From Chloroflexi bacterium UBA6077 (GTDB taxonomy: Bacteria; Chloroflexota; UBA6077), in assembly GCA_002436065.1 (NCBI GenBank), contig DIXP01000034.1, positions 1-48,846 on the forward strand: a stretch of 48,846 bases of DNA, read 5' to 3'. This document shows positions 25,034 through 33,794 of the stretch, piece by piece. Both the position numbers and the translations under genes were made by a program. The first letter of the stretch is position 1. Each line of letters opens with the position of its first letter. A model generated the notes under the pieces. The model ran no database searches. It had not been told where the DNA came from and saw only the letters and a program-made list of their open reading frames with translations.

Positions 25034-26026
25034 TCAAGGTTTCTCGTATGGAAGACTGGCGATCTTCATTAACTTGTCGAAATTGTGTGTCGCTTGAATG
25101 CGGCGGATGGTCCCCGATCGTGAACGCATCATCAACGATTCGGTCTCTGCCCCGGTCGAGGTATATCGCACCCCGCGTACCAGCTCACCCATCGTGATGC
25201 CTGTGAGGGCAAAGAAAACGTCATCGCTCTTCACAAGATCATCGGTGGTGAGGATCTTCTTCATGTCGAAGCCCGCATCGATCGCCGTCTGCTTCTCCTC
25301 ATCGTTGCGCGGGTAGAGGCGGCACTGCATCTCACCGCCCAGGCACTTCATGGCGCAGGCGGCCAGCACCGCCTCTGGCGCTCCACCAACGCCCATCAGG
25401 ATGTCCACCCCTGTGTCGTCCATCGCCGCTTCAAGCGCGCCGGCGACGTCGCCGTCACTGATCAGCTTTATCCTCGCGCCCGCATCCCTCACCTCCCGAA
25501 TCAGCCCCTCGTGCCTGGGCCGATCCAGAATGCACACGGTTACGTCCGCCACATCCAGCTCCTTGGCCTTGGCCACAACCCGGATGTTCACCGACACCGG
25601 CGCGTCCAGGTGAACGCACCCCTTCGCTTTCGGCCCCACCACGATCTTCTCCATGTAGAAGATCCCGGGGGCATTGAACATGGTGTCCCTCGAAGCCAGG
25701 GCCACGACGGAGATCGCGTTCGGCAATCCCTTGGAAGTGATGGTGGTGCCGTCGATGGGGTCAACCGCCACATCAACCCTGGGAAGATCACCGTTGCCGA
25801 TCTGCTCGCCGATGTAGAGCATCGGTGCCTCGTCCTTCTCCCCTTCGCCTATCGCGACTATGCCATCCATCGATACCGATTGCAGGGAGTAGCGCATCGC
25901 CTCCACGGCGGCTTGGTCGGCGGCGTTCTTGTCCCCTCGCCCCTGCCAACGAGCGGCGGAGAGGGCAGCGGCCTCGGTGACACGTACCAGATCGAAACCA
26001 AGGTTGCGATCGATGGGCTCGCCCAT
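25034..26026 (-). CDS. glpX: Class II fructose-1,6-bisphosphatase GlpX
   Basis: A 330-residue enzyme that removes the 1-phosphate of fructose 1,6-bisphosphate in gluconeogenesis. Diagnostic segments: AALSAARWQGRGDKNAADQA, GEGEKDEAPMLYIGE, VDVAVDPIDGTTITSKG (metal-binding Asp and Glu), GVGGAPEAVLAACAMKC, and RTGITMG-like FALTGITMGELVRGVRY. ATG start with GGAGG-like AAGGAGGTT upstream. It is transcribed between transaldolase and rho. Confidence 0.96.
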   Translation of the reverse strand: MGEPIDRNLGFDLVRVTEAAALSAARWQGRGDKNAADQAAVEAMRYSLQSVSMDGIVAIGEGEKDEAPMLYIGEQIGNGDLPRVDVAVDPIDGTTITSKGLPNAISVVALASRDTMFNAPGIFYMEKIVVGPKAKGCVHLDAPVSVNIRVVAKAKELDVADVTVCILDRPRHEGLIREVRDAGARIKLISDGDVAGALEAAMDDTGVDILMGVGGAPEAVLAACAMKCLGGEMQCRLYPRNDEEKQTAIDAGFDMKKILTTDDLVKSDDVFFALTGITMGELVRGVRYTSTGAETESLMMRSRSGTIRRIQATHNFDKLMKIASLPYEKP

Positions 26027-26046
26027 GGTGAGAACCTCCTTGTGGA

Positions 26047-26080
26047 AGCTATCAGCGTTCAGCTGTCAGCTGTCAGCTTT
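26047..26080. repeat. CAGCTNTCAGC-type short tandem repeat
   Basis: AGCTATCAGCGTTCAGCTGT followed by CAGCTGTCAGCTTTG: 8- to 10-base units ending in TCAGC. Same family as 26202-26265 and 32308-32457. Confidence 0.7.
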
Positions 26081-26126
26081 GTTGTCTGAGTTTGGGAATG
26101 CCGTGCGAGGATCCTGACGAAGGGCG

Positions 26127-26171
26127 GGGTCCAGGGCGCTGGCGCCTGGCGAGGGCGTGGGGTGTCCCCAC
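26127..26171 (+). repeat. Dispersed GGGCGCTGGCGCC-type repeat, copy 3
   Basis: GGGTCCAGGGCGCTGGCGCC, TGGCGAGGGC, GTGGGGTGTCCCCACA. It is the near-exact reverse complement of 4228-4276 and lies between glpX and the transaldolase gene. Confidence 0.8.
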
Positions 26172-26201
26172 AATAACAACTACTCCTTTCGGAGAGCCTG
26201 C

Positions 26202-26265
26202 CTGTCAGCCATCAGCCGCTCGCCCAGGGGCAAAGAGCTGACGGCTGACGGCTGATGGCTAACAG
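26202..26265 (-). terminator. GCTGATGGCTAACAG inverted repeat at the transaldolase 3' end
   Basis: CTGTCAGCCATCAGCCG (26202-26218) and CGGCTGATGGCTAACAG (26249-26265) form a 17-bp stem with one mismatch; the right arm is preceded by repeated GACGGCTGA units. It ends right at the stop codon of the transaldolase gene and may act as a terminator or mRNA 3' end; it belongs to the GCTGATNGCTGA repeat family. Confidence 0.55.
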
Positions 26266-26913
26266 CTATCCAGTGACCTTCTTCCAGTCTGCGAGGAAAC
26301 GCTCGATGCCCGAGTCGGTGAGAGGATGCATCGCCATCTGCTTCAGGATCTTGAAGGGGACGGTGGCCACGTGGGACCCTGCTTTGGCGGCCGCGACGAC
26401 GTGCTGGGGATGGCGAATGCTGGCCGCGATCACCTGTGTCGGGATGTCGTACTGCTTGTAGATCTGCACGATCTCCGAAACCACGTCCATCCCGTTGTGG
26501 CCCGCATCGTCCAGCCTGCCCACGAAGGGGCTGACGTAGGAGGCACCGGCCAGGCCCGCGAGCAAGCCCTGGTTGGCGGAGAACGTCAGGGTCACGTTGG
26601 TCTTGATGCCTTCCTTGGACAGCACCTTCACCGCCTTGATCCCTTCCCAGGTCATCGGGATCTTGATGACTACGTAGGGCGACCAGGTAGCGATCTGCCG
26701 GGCTTCCTTGATCATGTTCTCGGCGTCCAGGCTCACCACCTCGGCGCTCACAGGGCCCTGGATCAGGCCACAGATCTGCCCGATGACCTCCTTGAAGTCC
26801 ACCTTACCCTGGACCGCGATGAGGGAGGGGTTGGTGGTAACGCCAGCCACGATCCCCCAGCTAGCGGCCTCCTCAATCTCCTTGATATTGGCCGTGTCTA
26901 CGAACAGCTTCAT
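26266..26913 (-). CDS. tal: Transaldolase / fructose-6-phosphate aldolase (TalC type)
   Basis: A 215-residue class I aldolase of the short transaldolase group. It begins MKLFVDTANIKEIEEAASWG, then GVTTNPSLIA; the Schiff-base lysine lies in YVVIKIPMTWEGIKAVKVLS. FSANQGLLAGLAGASYVSPFVGRLDD is the conserved phosphate and substrate loop. It transfers dihydroxyacetone units in the pentose phosphate pathway or cleaves fructose 6-phosphate; sequence alone does not separate the two. It starts 11 bases after pyrG ends, with GGAGAGAGCA upstream. Confidence 0.93.
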   Translation of the reverse strand: MKLFVDTANIKEIEEAASWGIVAGVTTNPSLIAVQGKVDFKEVIGQICGLIQGPVSAEVVSLDAENMIKEARQIATWSPYVVIKIPMTWEGIKAVKVLSKEGIKTNVTLTFSANQGLLAGLAGASYVSPFVGRLDDAGHNGMDVVSEIVQIYKQYDIPTQVIAASIRHPQHVVAAAKAGSHVATVPFKILKQMAMHPLTDSGIERFLADWKKVTG

Positions 26914-26923
26914 TGCTCTCTCC

Positions 26924-28570
26924 TCACGAAATCATTCTTTCCAACGGCAGGGGTCGCTGATCGCCCTCCCGCAAGCTAACCTTGCACGCGCGAACGAAGC
27001 CCGCGAAGAGCGGATGCGGCCGGTTGGGTCGCGACTTGAACTCTGGATGGAACTGGGTGCCCAGCATCCATGGGTGTCCGGCCAGCTCCGAGATCTCCAC
27101 CAGACGGGCATCAGGGGAGAGCCCGCTGAACACTAGCCCGGCCACCCCAAGCAGGTCCCTGTACTCGTTGTTGAACTCGTAGCGGTGTCGGTGCCTCTCG
27201 AAGATGATGTTGCCGGTCCCGTAAGCCTCCGCGGCCCTGGTACCGGGAACCAGTTGGCAGGGGTACTGCCCGAGGCGCATCGTGCCGCCCTTGTCCGGGA
27301 TGTCCCGCTGCTCGGGGAGCAGGTCGATCACTGGATGCTGGCAGAACACGTTAAACTCGGTGCTGTTGGACTCGCCGCCTCCCAGAGCAAAGCGAGCCAG
27401 CTCGATCACCATGATCTGCATCCCAAGACACAGTCCGAAGTAGGGGATATCGTGCTCGCGGGCGTAACGCGCCGCTCGAATCATCCCCTCCACACCCCTG
27501 TAGCCAAAGCCCCCCGGCACCACGATCCCGCTCAACTCCCTCAGGCGGCTGTCGTCCGGCTCGCGCTCCAACTCCTCGGAGTCGATCCACACTACCTTTA
27601 CCCGCCGACCCTCGTTGAGGCCAGCGTGTATCAACGCCTCCTTGACACTCAGGTAGGAGTCGTGCAGCCCCACATACTTGCCGACCACTCCCACCACCAC
27701 TTCGTCCTTCAGCTGCAGGTCCCTCTCCACCATGCCGCGCCATTCCACGAGATCCGCAGTCCTCGCGGGTAGCCCCAGCTTCTCCACGAGGAAACTGCCC
27801 AGGCCGGCCTCCTCAAGGATCAATGGGACCTGGTAGATACTGGGAACAGTCTCCAGCGGCACCACCGCCCGCTTCTCCACGTTGCAGAAGAGGGCGATTT
27901 TCTCCTTCAAGTCGTCGCTGACGGGATAATCTGACCGGCAAACGATGACGTCTGGTTGGATGCCGATGCTGCGCAGCTCCTTTACCGAATGCTGGGTGGG
28001 CTTGGTCTTCAACTCGTGGGTGGAGCCGATGTAGGGCAGCAGCGTGACGTGGATGTTGAGGGCGTTGTCCTCGCCGAGTTCCCTGCGCAGCTGCCTAATG
28101 GCCTCCAGGAAGGGTAGGCTCTCTATGTCGCCAACAGTGCCACCCACCTCGACGATCACCACCTGTGCGCCCGTCTGGCGGGCTACCAGGGCTACCCGTT
28201 CCTTGATCTCGTTGGTAATGTGGGGGATCACCTGGATGGTGCCACCGAGGAAGTCGCCCCGCCTCTCCCGGCTGATAACGTTGCTGTAGATCTGGCCGGA
28301 GGTGATGTTGCTGGCTCGGGTGAGGTTGACGTCGATAAAGCGCTCGTAGTGCCCGAGGTCCAGGTCGGTCTCGGCGCCGTCGTCGGTGACGAATACCTCT
28401 CCATGTTGGAAGGGGCTCATGGTGCCCGGGTCGACGTTGATGTAAGGATCTAGCTTCTGTACCGAGACGGTGAGACCACGGCTCTTCAAGATCCGTCCCA
28501 GAGAGGCTACGGTAATGCCTTTCCCGACGGAGGAGACAACCCCTCCGGTAACAAAAATATACTTGGTCAT
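26924..28570 (-). CDS. pyrG: CTP synthase PyrG
   Basis: A 548-residue enzyme that aminates UTP to CTP. The N-terminal synthetase domain opens KYIFVTGGVVSSVGKGI (P-loop-like) and contains KLDPYINVDPGTMSPFQHGE. The C-terminal glutamine amidotransferase has PGGFGYRGVEGM, nucleophile Cys in YFGLCLGMQ, and His/Glu in FHPEFKSRP. Length fits. It is the first gene of pyrG-tal-glpX-rho on the minus strand. Confidence 0.97.
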   Translation of the reverse strand: MTKYIFVTGGVVSSVGKGITVASLGRILKSRGLTVSVQKLDPYINVDPGTMSPFQHGEVFVTDDGAETDLDLGHYERFIDVNLTRASNITSGQIYSNVISRERRGDFLGGTIQVIPHITNEIKERVALVARQTGAQVVIVEVGGTVGDIESLPFLEAIRQLRRELGEDNALNIHVTLLPYIGSTHELKTKPTQHSVKELRSIGIQPDVIVCRSDYPVSDDLKEKIALFCNVEKRAVVPLETVPSIYQVPLILEEAGLGSFLVEKLGLPARTADLVEWRGMVERDLQLKDEVVVGVVGKYVGLHDSYLSVKEALIHAGLNEGRRVKVVWIDSEELEREPDDSRLRELSGIVVPGGFGYRGVEGMIRAARYAREHDIPYFGLCLGMQIMVIELARFALGGGESNSTEFNVFCQHPVIDLLPEQRDIPDKGGTMRLGQYPCQLVPGTRAAEAYGTGNIIFERHRHRYEFNNEYRDLLGVAGLVFSGLSPDARLVEISELAGHPWMLGTQFHPEFKSRPNRPHPLFAGFVRACKVSLREGDQRPLPLERMIS

Positions 28571-28598
28571 CGGCTACCCCCAGATTGCTGTGTCCGGA

Positions 28599-29300
28599 CT
28601 ACTTGCCACCCAACAGCATCACCAACGCTGGCGCAACCAGCAGGGCCGGCAGCATGTTGGCGACGCGGATCTTGATCAGGCCCAGGATGTTCAGGCCGAT
28701 CCCAACGATGAGAAGCCCGCCAACGGATGTCATCTCCAGTACAACGGGATCGGACAGGAGCGGTTTCGCCCAGCCCGCACACAGGGTCAAGGCCCCCTGG
28801 TAGATCAGCACCACGAGGGCGGAGAAAACTACTCCCCAGCCTAGAGAAGATGCCAGCGCTATGGCCGTGAACCCATCCAGAACGGACTTGACGGCCAGGG
28901 TATCGTAAACCCCAGTGAGCCCATCCTGAAACGCCCCAAGGATAGTCATGGGCCCCACGCAGAAGATGAGTGCCGCGGTAACAAAACCCTTGCTGATGAG
29001 GGAACTACCATCTTCCGCTGATGCACGAACCGGGCCACGCCTCCCCACCCAATCCCCAAGCGCCGTCAGGCCATCGTCGATCCTGGTCGCCTCTCCGAGA
29101 AGGGATCCCAGAACAACGCTCCCGAGCACGATGATGGCGCTCTGCGTGCCGAGCGCCATCTGAAAGCCTATTAGAAGGGTCATCAGCCCTATAGCGTGCA
29201 TCACAGTCTGCCTGAACCGTTCCGGCAACCGCTCGCCCACCAGGGCCCCCACGGTCCCGCCCATCAGGACCGTGCCCACGTTGATGAAAGTCCCAGTCAA
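28599..29300 (-). CDS. DUF554 family membrane protein
   Basis: About 233 residues with six to seven membrane segments. It matches DUF554 (YdfK/YqgA-like): GTFINVGTVLMGGTVGALVG at the start, MLIGFQMALG-like helix, FVTAALIFCVGPMTILGAFQDG and SVLDGFTAIALASSLGWGV. Most DUF554 proteins begin with this GTxINVGxxxxGG element, so I use a TTG at 29300 behind GGAGAGGAATC instead of the longer frame. Its function is unknown. It ends just before pyrG and overlaps nothing. Confidence 0.88.
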   Translation of the reverse strand: MTGTFINVGTVLMGGTVGALVGERLPERFRQTVMHAIGLMTLLIGFQMALGTQSAIIVLGSVVLGSLLGEATRIDDGLTALGDWVGRRGPVRASAEDGSSLISKGFVTAALIFCVGPMTILGAFQDGLTGVYDTLAVKSVLDGFTAIALASSLGWGVVFSALVVLIYQGALTLCAGWAKPLLSDPVVLEMTSVGGLLIVGIGLNILGLIKIRVANMLPALLVAPALVMLLGGK

Positions 29301-29376
29301 CCCGATTCCTCTCCAGGGCAGAGTACGACAAGAAACAGGATGTACAGGATAGGTCAGAACGGGTTGGCGCCACCAA

Positions 29377-29706
29377 TCACAGCCGCTCGTAGCGATCCAC
29401 ACTCAGGACGAAAACTGTCGCCCCGCCCACCTGCACCTCGACGGGATACGGCATGTAGAACTCCCCGGGCTCCATCACAGGAGGCAGGGGGTTGATGTAC
29501 TGAGTCCGGGTGTTGCAGTTGGATTCCACCAGGGAGAGCACCTCCTCCACCTGCGGATCCTCGGCCCCCACCAGAACTGTCGCGTTACCCTCTTTGAGGA
29601 AACCACCCGCGGTGTTGATCCGCGTCGCCCTGTGCCCCTTCTCCGTGAGCGCATCGATCAGGGTTCCGGCATCCTCCTTCTGTACGATGGCCACGACCAG
29701 CTTCAT
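29377..29706 (-). CDS. darA: Cyclic di-AMP receptor (DarA/PstA-type PII-like protein)
   Basis: A 109-residue PII-like protein (former DUF970/YaaQ). KLVVAIVQKEDAGTLIDALT, then RATRINTAGGFLKEGNATVLVG and GGATVFVLSVDRYERL are typical. Trimeric family members bind c-di-AMP between subunits; the output target is unknown. It lies directly after tmk, as in Bacillus (tmk-yaaQ), with 15 bases between. Confidence 0.92.
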   Translation of the reverse strand: MKLVVAIVQKEDAGTLIDALTEKGHRATRINTAGGFLKEGNATVLVGAEDPQVEEVLSLVESNCNTRTQYINPLPPVMEPGEFYMPYPVEVQVGGATVFVLSVDRYERL

Positions 29707-29721
29707 ACTCTCCTCCCACTA

Positions 29722-30387
29722 CTACGCCGGCCGCCGAAGCACCTGCTTACGGTCCAGCAGGATGGACACCTCGTGGGTAATTCTATCGTGAAGCGTCTCA
29801 AAGGGCAATGAAGCATCCAGCACCAACCAGCGGTTCGGCTCTGCTCGGGCCATCTGTATGTAGCCCTCCCGCACGCGTTGGTGGAAAGCCAGCTCCTCCT
29901 CCTCGAAACGGTTCCATTCCGCCGACTCCCCGGCCAGGAGGAGGTTGTGCTTCCTGGCCAAACCCGTCTCCGGCAGGAGGTCCAGCAGAAGGCAGAGGTC
30001 GGGCTGCAGGCCGCCGGTTGCGAACTCCACCACCGCCTCGAGCTGCCGCGGGTCCAGGCCGCGGCCGTAGCCCTGGTAGGCCAGAGTGGAGTAGCCGAAA
30101 CGATCCGATACAACCACCTGCCCCTGGTCCAGCGCCACACGGATCACCTCCTCCACCAACTGCGCACGCGATGCACAGTAGAGGAGTACCTCGCTCCGGG
30201 CGGAGATCGCTATAGGGCTGGCAGGGAGCAGGATCTGGCGAAGTGCATCTCCCAACTCGGTCCCGCCTGGCTCCCTGGTCAAGAGCGCAGGGTAGCCCCC
30301 AGCAGCAAGACCAGCCACCAGCGCCCTCGCCTGGCTGCTCTTGCCACCCCCCTCAGGCCCCTCTAAAACGACGAACGCACCCGCCAC
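29722..30387 (-). CDS. tmk: Thymidylate kinase
   Basis: A 221-residue kinase for dTMP to dTDP. P-loop EGPEGGGKSSQ at residues 9-19, the TREPGGTELGDALRQILL motif, the DR motif in VVSDRFGYSTLAYQGYGRGLD, and a lid near LARKHNLLLAG. Length is typical. It is co-oriented with darA. Confidence 0.95.
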   Translation of the reverse strand: MAGAFVVLEGPEGGGKSSQARALVAGLAAGGYPALLTREPGGTELGDALRQILLPASPIAISARSEVLLYCASRAQLVEEVIRVALDQGQVVVSDRFGYSTLAYQGYGRGLDPRQLEAVVEFATGGLQPDLCLLLDLLPETGLARKHNLLLAGESAEWNRFEEEELAFHQRVREGYIQMARAEPNRWLVLDASLPFETLHDRITHEVSILLDRKQVLRRPA

Positions 30388-30419
30388 CGCAACGCCTCAA
30401 CATACAAACACTGTAGAGT

Positions 30420-30560
30420 CGCACCTGCCCGTCCCCGCGTACCGTAGGGAAGGGGCTCGTCCCCTTCCGCCCGGGGGACATGGACGCCCGGCGTAGCCCA
30501 TCCCCCACCGCCTGGCCCACCACCGCCTGGCGGCAGGGGATAAACCCCTGCCCTACGCCT
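30420..30560. repeat. Short dispersed inverted units between tmk and the R3H gene
   Basis: GTAGGGAAGGGGCTCGTCCC is followed by CCTTCCGCCC, and GGCAGGGGATAAACCCCTGCC closes the region as a strong hairpin (GCAGGGG-ATAAA-CCCCTGC). No gene is seen. The last hairpin could terminate the R3H gene. Confidence 0.5.
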
Positions 30561-30570
30561 CTTGTGCCGG

Positions 30571-32190
30571 TTACTCTTCCGTCTTGGAGATCTTCACCCG
30601 CCGGTAGGGCTCCCTGCCCTTGCTCCGGCTGGACAGGTTGTGCCGCTCGGCCAACTGGTGCTGCAGCCGCCTTATATAGGAACTCTGGGGCGAAAGCTCC
30701 ACCGGCTTCGAGCCGCCCAACACCTGCGCGACGGCGTCCTCTGCCTCCCGCAGGGCATATGAGGCGGGGTCCGAGGTCTCCAGCTCGAAGATGTTGATCA
30801 ACGCCCCTTCGATCTGCGGCTCGGTGTTGCTCTTCACCACATATACCGGTACGCCCCCGGACTCCGCTTCCCGTAGCGCCTGCGGTTTGCGTCGATAGTA
30901 GTTCTTTACCGTCAGCACTACGTCGGCCTGGTCGGGTTCCTTGACGATGGCGGCCGGAAGCCGCTGCCCGCGCAGGATGGACTCCAGCCGGTCTCGGCTG
31001 ATGCCGTAGGGATAGATCCGAACGGCCCTACCCTCGCCCCTTACCTCACCCCTTGCCTCGGTGCCGACCTCAATCCTCCCCGCTCCCCTTCTCCGGCCTG
31101 CAAAGGGCGCCGGTGCGGGGGACGGTTGCGGGCCTCGCTCCGAAGGGATAGGGCGCAAGCGAGCCTTCTCCACGTGGACTTGCCCATCGGGACCCTTGCT
31201 TCTCACCTCTGGAGGAATGGGGTTGCCCCGAAGTATGGAGTCCACCACCTCGGCGACGTTGGAGTGAACGGCCACCTTATCCCGATCCTGGATCTCCACG
31301 ATGACGTCAAATGTGGGTGGGGCCTTGCGCTCCAGGATCGACTTCTGGGTCCCGCGCCGCCTGGCCTCTTCGTCCCCCAGGGTCACGCTCTGGATTCCAC
31401 CTATGAGGTCGGAAAGCGTCGGGTTCATCATCAGGTTGTCCAGTGTGATGCCGTGGGCCGTCCCCACAAGCTGGACACCGCGCTCGGCAATGGTCCGCGC
31501 TGCCGCCGCCTCCAGCTCCGTGCCGATCTCGTCGATGACGACCACCTCGGGCATGTGGTTCTCCACCGCCTCGATCATCACGGCGTGCTGCAGGCTGGGG
31601 GTAACCACCTGCATCCGTCGGGCGCGCCCTATGGCCGGGTGGGGGATATCGCCGTCGCCGGCGATCTCGTTCGAGGTATCCACGATCACCACCCGCTTGC
31701 GGAACTCGTCGGCAAGCACCCTGGCCACCTCACGCAGCATCGTGGTCTTGCCCACGCCCGGGCGACCCAGCAGCAGAATGCTCTTGCCGGACTCCACGAT
31801 GTCACGAATGACGGCAATGGTACCGAAAACCGCCCGGCCGACCCGGCAGGTCAACCCTATAACCCTTCCCGAACGATTGCGGATAGCCGAGATGCGGTGA
31901 AGGGTCCGCTCGATACCGGCCCTGTTGTCATCCCCGAAGATGCCAATACGCTCGATGATATAGTCCAGATCCTCCTCGGTCACGTCGTGGTGGCTGAGCA
32001 GCGCCTCCGACCCGGAAAACCTGGCTTCCGGAGGGCGGCCAAGATCCATGACGACCTCGATCAGATCGCTGCGGTTGGGCATCCCTTTCAGTGGGTCGTT
32101 GATGTGGGGAGGAAGGGAATCTAAAAGGGCATCGATGTCATCGGTAATGCCTTGATCCTCGCGCTGTGGCTGCACAGATTCCATATGCAT
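30571..32190 (-). CDS. R3H domain ATPase (Ycf45/SpoIIIAA-like)
   Basis: A 539-residue protein. The N-terminal half resembles Ycf45/SpoIIIAA ATPases: GLTCRVGRAVFG, Walker A GRPGVGKTTMLREVARVL at about 142-150, DTSNEIAGDGDIPHPAIG, and Walker B EVVVIDEIGTELEA at about 216-225. A charged linker of some 60 residues follows. The C-terminal part has a jag-like segment ending in an R3H-type nucleic-acid-binding motif (YIRRLQHQLAERHNL). The family is taken to bind single-stranded nucleic acid; the precise role is unproven. Start ATG at 32190 (or two codons later). Confidence 0.85.
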   Translation of the reverse strand: MHMESVQPQREDQGITDDIDALLDSLPPHINDPLKGMPNRSDLIEVVMDLGRPPEARFSGSEALLSHHDVTEEDLDYIIERIGIFGDDNRAGIERTLHRISAIRNRSGRVIGLTCRVGRAVFGTIAVIRDIVESGKSILLLGRPGVGKTTMLREVARVLADEFRKRVVIVDTSNEIAGDGDIPHPAIGRARRMQVVTPSLQHAVMIEAVENHMPEVVVIDEIGTELEAAAARTIAERGVQLVGTAHGITLDNLMMNPTLSDLIGGIQSVTLGDEEARRRGTQKSILERKAPPTFDVIVEIQDRDKVAVHSNVAEVVDSILRGNPIPPEVRSKGPDGQVHVEKARLRPIPSERGPQPSPAPAPFAGRRRGAGRIEVGTEARGEVRGEGRAVRIYPYGISRDRLESILRGQRLPAAIVKEPDQADVVLTVKNYYRRKPQALREAESGGVPVYVVKSNTEPQIEGALINIFELETSDPASYALREAEDAVAQVLGGSKPVELSPQSSYIRRLQHQLAERHNLSSRSKGREPYRRVKISKTEE

Positions 32191-32307
32191 TCAGTTCAAC
32201 CTCGAAGGGCTAGCGTTGCCCCCCCGCTTCTCACCGCCCTCCACACGAGGAAGCGGGAGATCGAAATCCCGCCCGGGGAGGCACAAAGCGCGCCAGCGTT
32301 GGGACAA

Positions 32308-32457
32308 GCATTCAGCATTCAGCATTCAGCTTTCAGCAGTCAGCCATACGCGCTCAGCGCCTGGTGCCCAGAACCGCCACCCCTTTCGCCCCACCGGCCC
32401 GGTGCGGCCAGACACAAAGCTGACGGCTGATCGCTGATCGCTGATCGCTGATAGCTC
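32308..32457. repeat. CATTCAGC and GCTGATCG tandem repeats in opposite orientation
   Basis: Left: CATTCAGCATTCAGCATTCA then GCTTTCAGCAGTCAGCC (about 32308-32345). Right: AGCTGACGGCTGATCGCTGA, TCGCTGATCGCTGATAGC (32419-32455). The two sides are near inverse complements, so a long imperfect stem can form. It lies in the gap before the GNAT gene stop at 32461. Same family as 26047 and 26202. Confidence 0.75.
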
Positions 32458-32460
32458 TCC

Positions 32461-33411
32461 TTACGCCCCGGCAGGCACCAGCGCGCGGCTCGGTACTCGC
32501 ACTGTCAACTCCCGCGCGTAGACCCTGTAGTCGGCCAGACCAGTGGCGCCGAGCCGCTGCAGCACCGAGGCTATCTCAGGCTGGTACTCTCGGACCGTGA
32601 AGTACACAGGCGCTCGGGGGCTTATCTGGGATAGGGCGTACAACACCCTTTGCTCCACATCGTCCTTGTGGGATGGGTGGTTTAGCAGCTCCACATGCTG
32701 ACTCTTCGCGCTAAAAGACAGCTGCAGCCAGCCCGTGAGCCCGCTGCTGTCCTCCCACACGAAGTGCTGCCGGCTGCCCCCCAAGCTCGGTGCCCAGAGC
32801 CTGCTGCCCCTCTCCAGCGACAACCACTCATCCAGGGTCATGGCCTCCGCGCCGCGCACCCGGCAGGGGACGGCCATATTGTACAGCCGAAACAGTGCGT
32901 GAGTATCCTGGCGCAGTCTGGGGCGCGGCTTCACCAATTCCCTTTCAATAGGGACCGCGGGCAGCGGGCATGAGTAAAGGGTCTCGGATGTGTAGTTCAC
33001 AAAGCCGGCCTGCTTGGCGATTCGGCCCACTTCATCCTCGTGGGGAGTAGAGATAAATAGTCTCCTCACACCCTTGCGGGCCGCTTCAACGGCCAAGCGC
33101 TCCAACAGATCCACGGCGGAGCGTCGATCACCCTGGGCAACGAACAGGTTGACTACATCCCACACAAGCCTTCCAGCCCTTGGCCGTGCAATCCCAAGGC
33201 TGGAGACTCCCCCATTGTTTAGACATAACCAGGATTGGGAATCACCGGGGCTCGTGACCAAGCGCGAGAGGAGACTCCAGACAACTCGGGTGCTGGAGGT
33301 TTCCCACACCTCCGGCCATAGCCGGGCCGTCACTTCTCTGTGGGAGCCATCGCGGAAAAACGATATGAGGGGGACTAGATCTGTGGGACGGATAGTCCGT
33401 ATCGTCGGCAT
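32461..33411 (-). CDS. GNAT-like acetyltransferase protein
   Basis: A 316-residue protein with an N-terminal acetyltransferase-like domain: TIRTIRPTDLVPLISFF, then VWDVVNLFVAQGDRRSAVDL and LLERLAVEAARKGVRRLFIS, KQAGFVNYTSETLYSC resembling the GNAT C-terminal strand. A second, related half (VYFTVREYQPEIASVLQRLGA) suggests a tandem GNAT fold. Acceptor unknown. Start as in the long frame at 33411. Confidence 0.65.
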   Translation of the reverse strand: MPTIRTIRPTDLVPLISFFRDGSHREVTARLWPEVWETSSTRVVWSLLSRLVTSPGDSQSWLCLNNGGVSSLGIARPRAGRLVWDVVNLFVAQGDRRSAVDLLERLAVEAARKGVRRLFISTPHEDEVGRIAKQAGFVNYTSETLYSCPLPAVPIERELVKPRPRLRQDTHALFRLYNMAVPCRVRGAEAMTLDEWLSLERGSRLWAPSLGGSRQHFVWEDSSGLTGWLQLSFSAKSQHVELLNHPSHKDDVEQRVLYALSQISPRAPVYFTVREYQPEIASVLQRLGATGLADYRVYARELTVRVPSRALVPAGA

Positions 33412-33794
33412 ATCTCCGGGGCCGCCATACTTGGAGTTGGTCGCCCTCCAGAACGCCTTAGATCCCTATCTGATAGTGGGCGAACCCACGAGACAGCTAC
33501 TACTGTGAGAGCACCGCGCCATATCTGCCAACTGATTCTACAACTCCCCACTACCCATCGCAACAAGAGCAATCAGCTTTCAACCATCAGCCGCAATATC
33601 CAGACCCTTAAGAAAGTAGTACTATCAGTCTATGGAAGAGCGAAGAGCGCCGTAGGATAATGTGGCTGAGAGATAATGGGTGCGATCGGCCCTGAGTAGC
33701 CTTGGCAGAGGGAGTCATCCCGCAGGCTGCAATCTGTAGTACAATGCCGACGATTCGGCTCACCGTATTATGAGCTAGGGGGTTTCACAGAGCA
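33412..33794. other. Intergenic region between divergent genes
   Basis: No gene seen. It contains TCAGCTTTCAACCATCAGCCGC near 33575, a fragment of the TCAGC repeat family, and AT-richer sequence (CTTAAGAAAGTAGTACTATCAG) suitable for a promoter toward either side. A GTACAATG near 33738 may be the -10 region of the DUF4388 gene. Confidence 0.45.

Noticed and set aside
32308..32457. CRISPR-like array
   Set aside because: Units are 8-10 bases without unique spacers; simple tandem repeats in inverted orientation.
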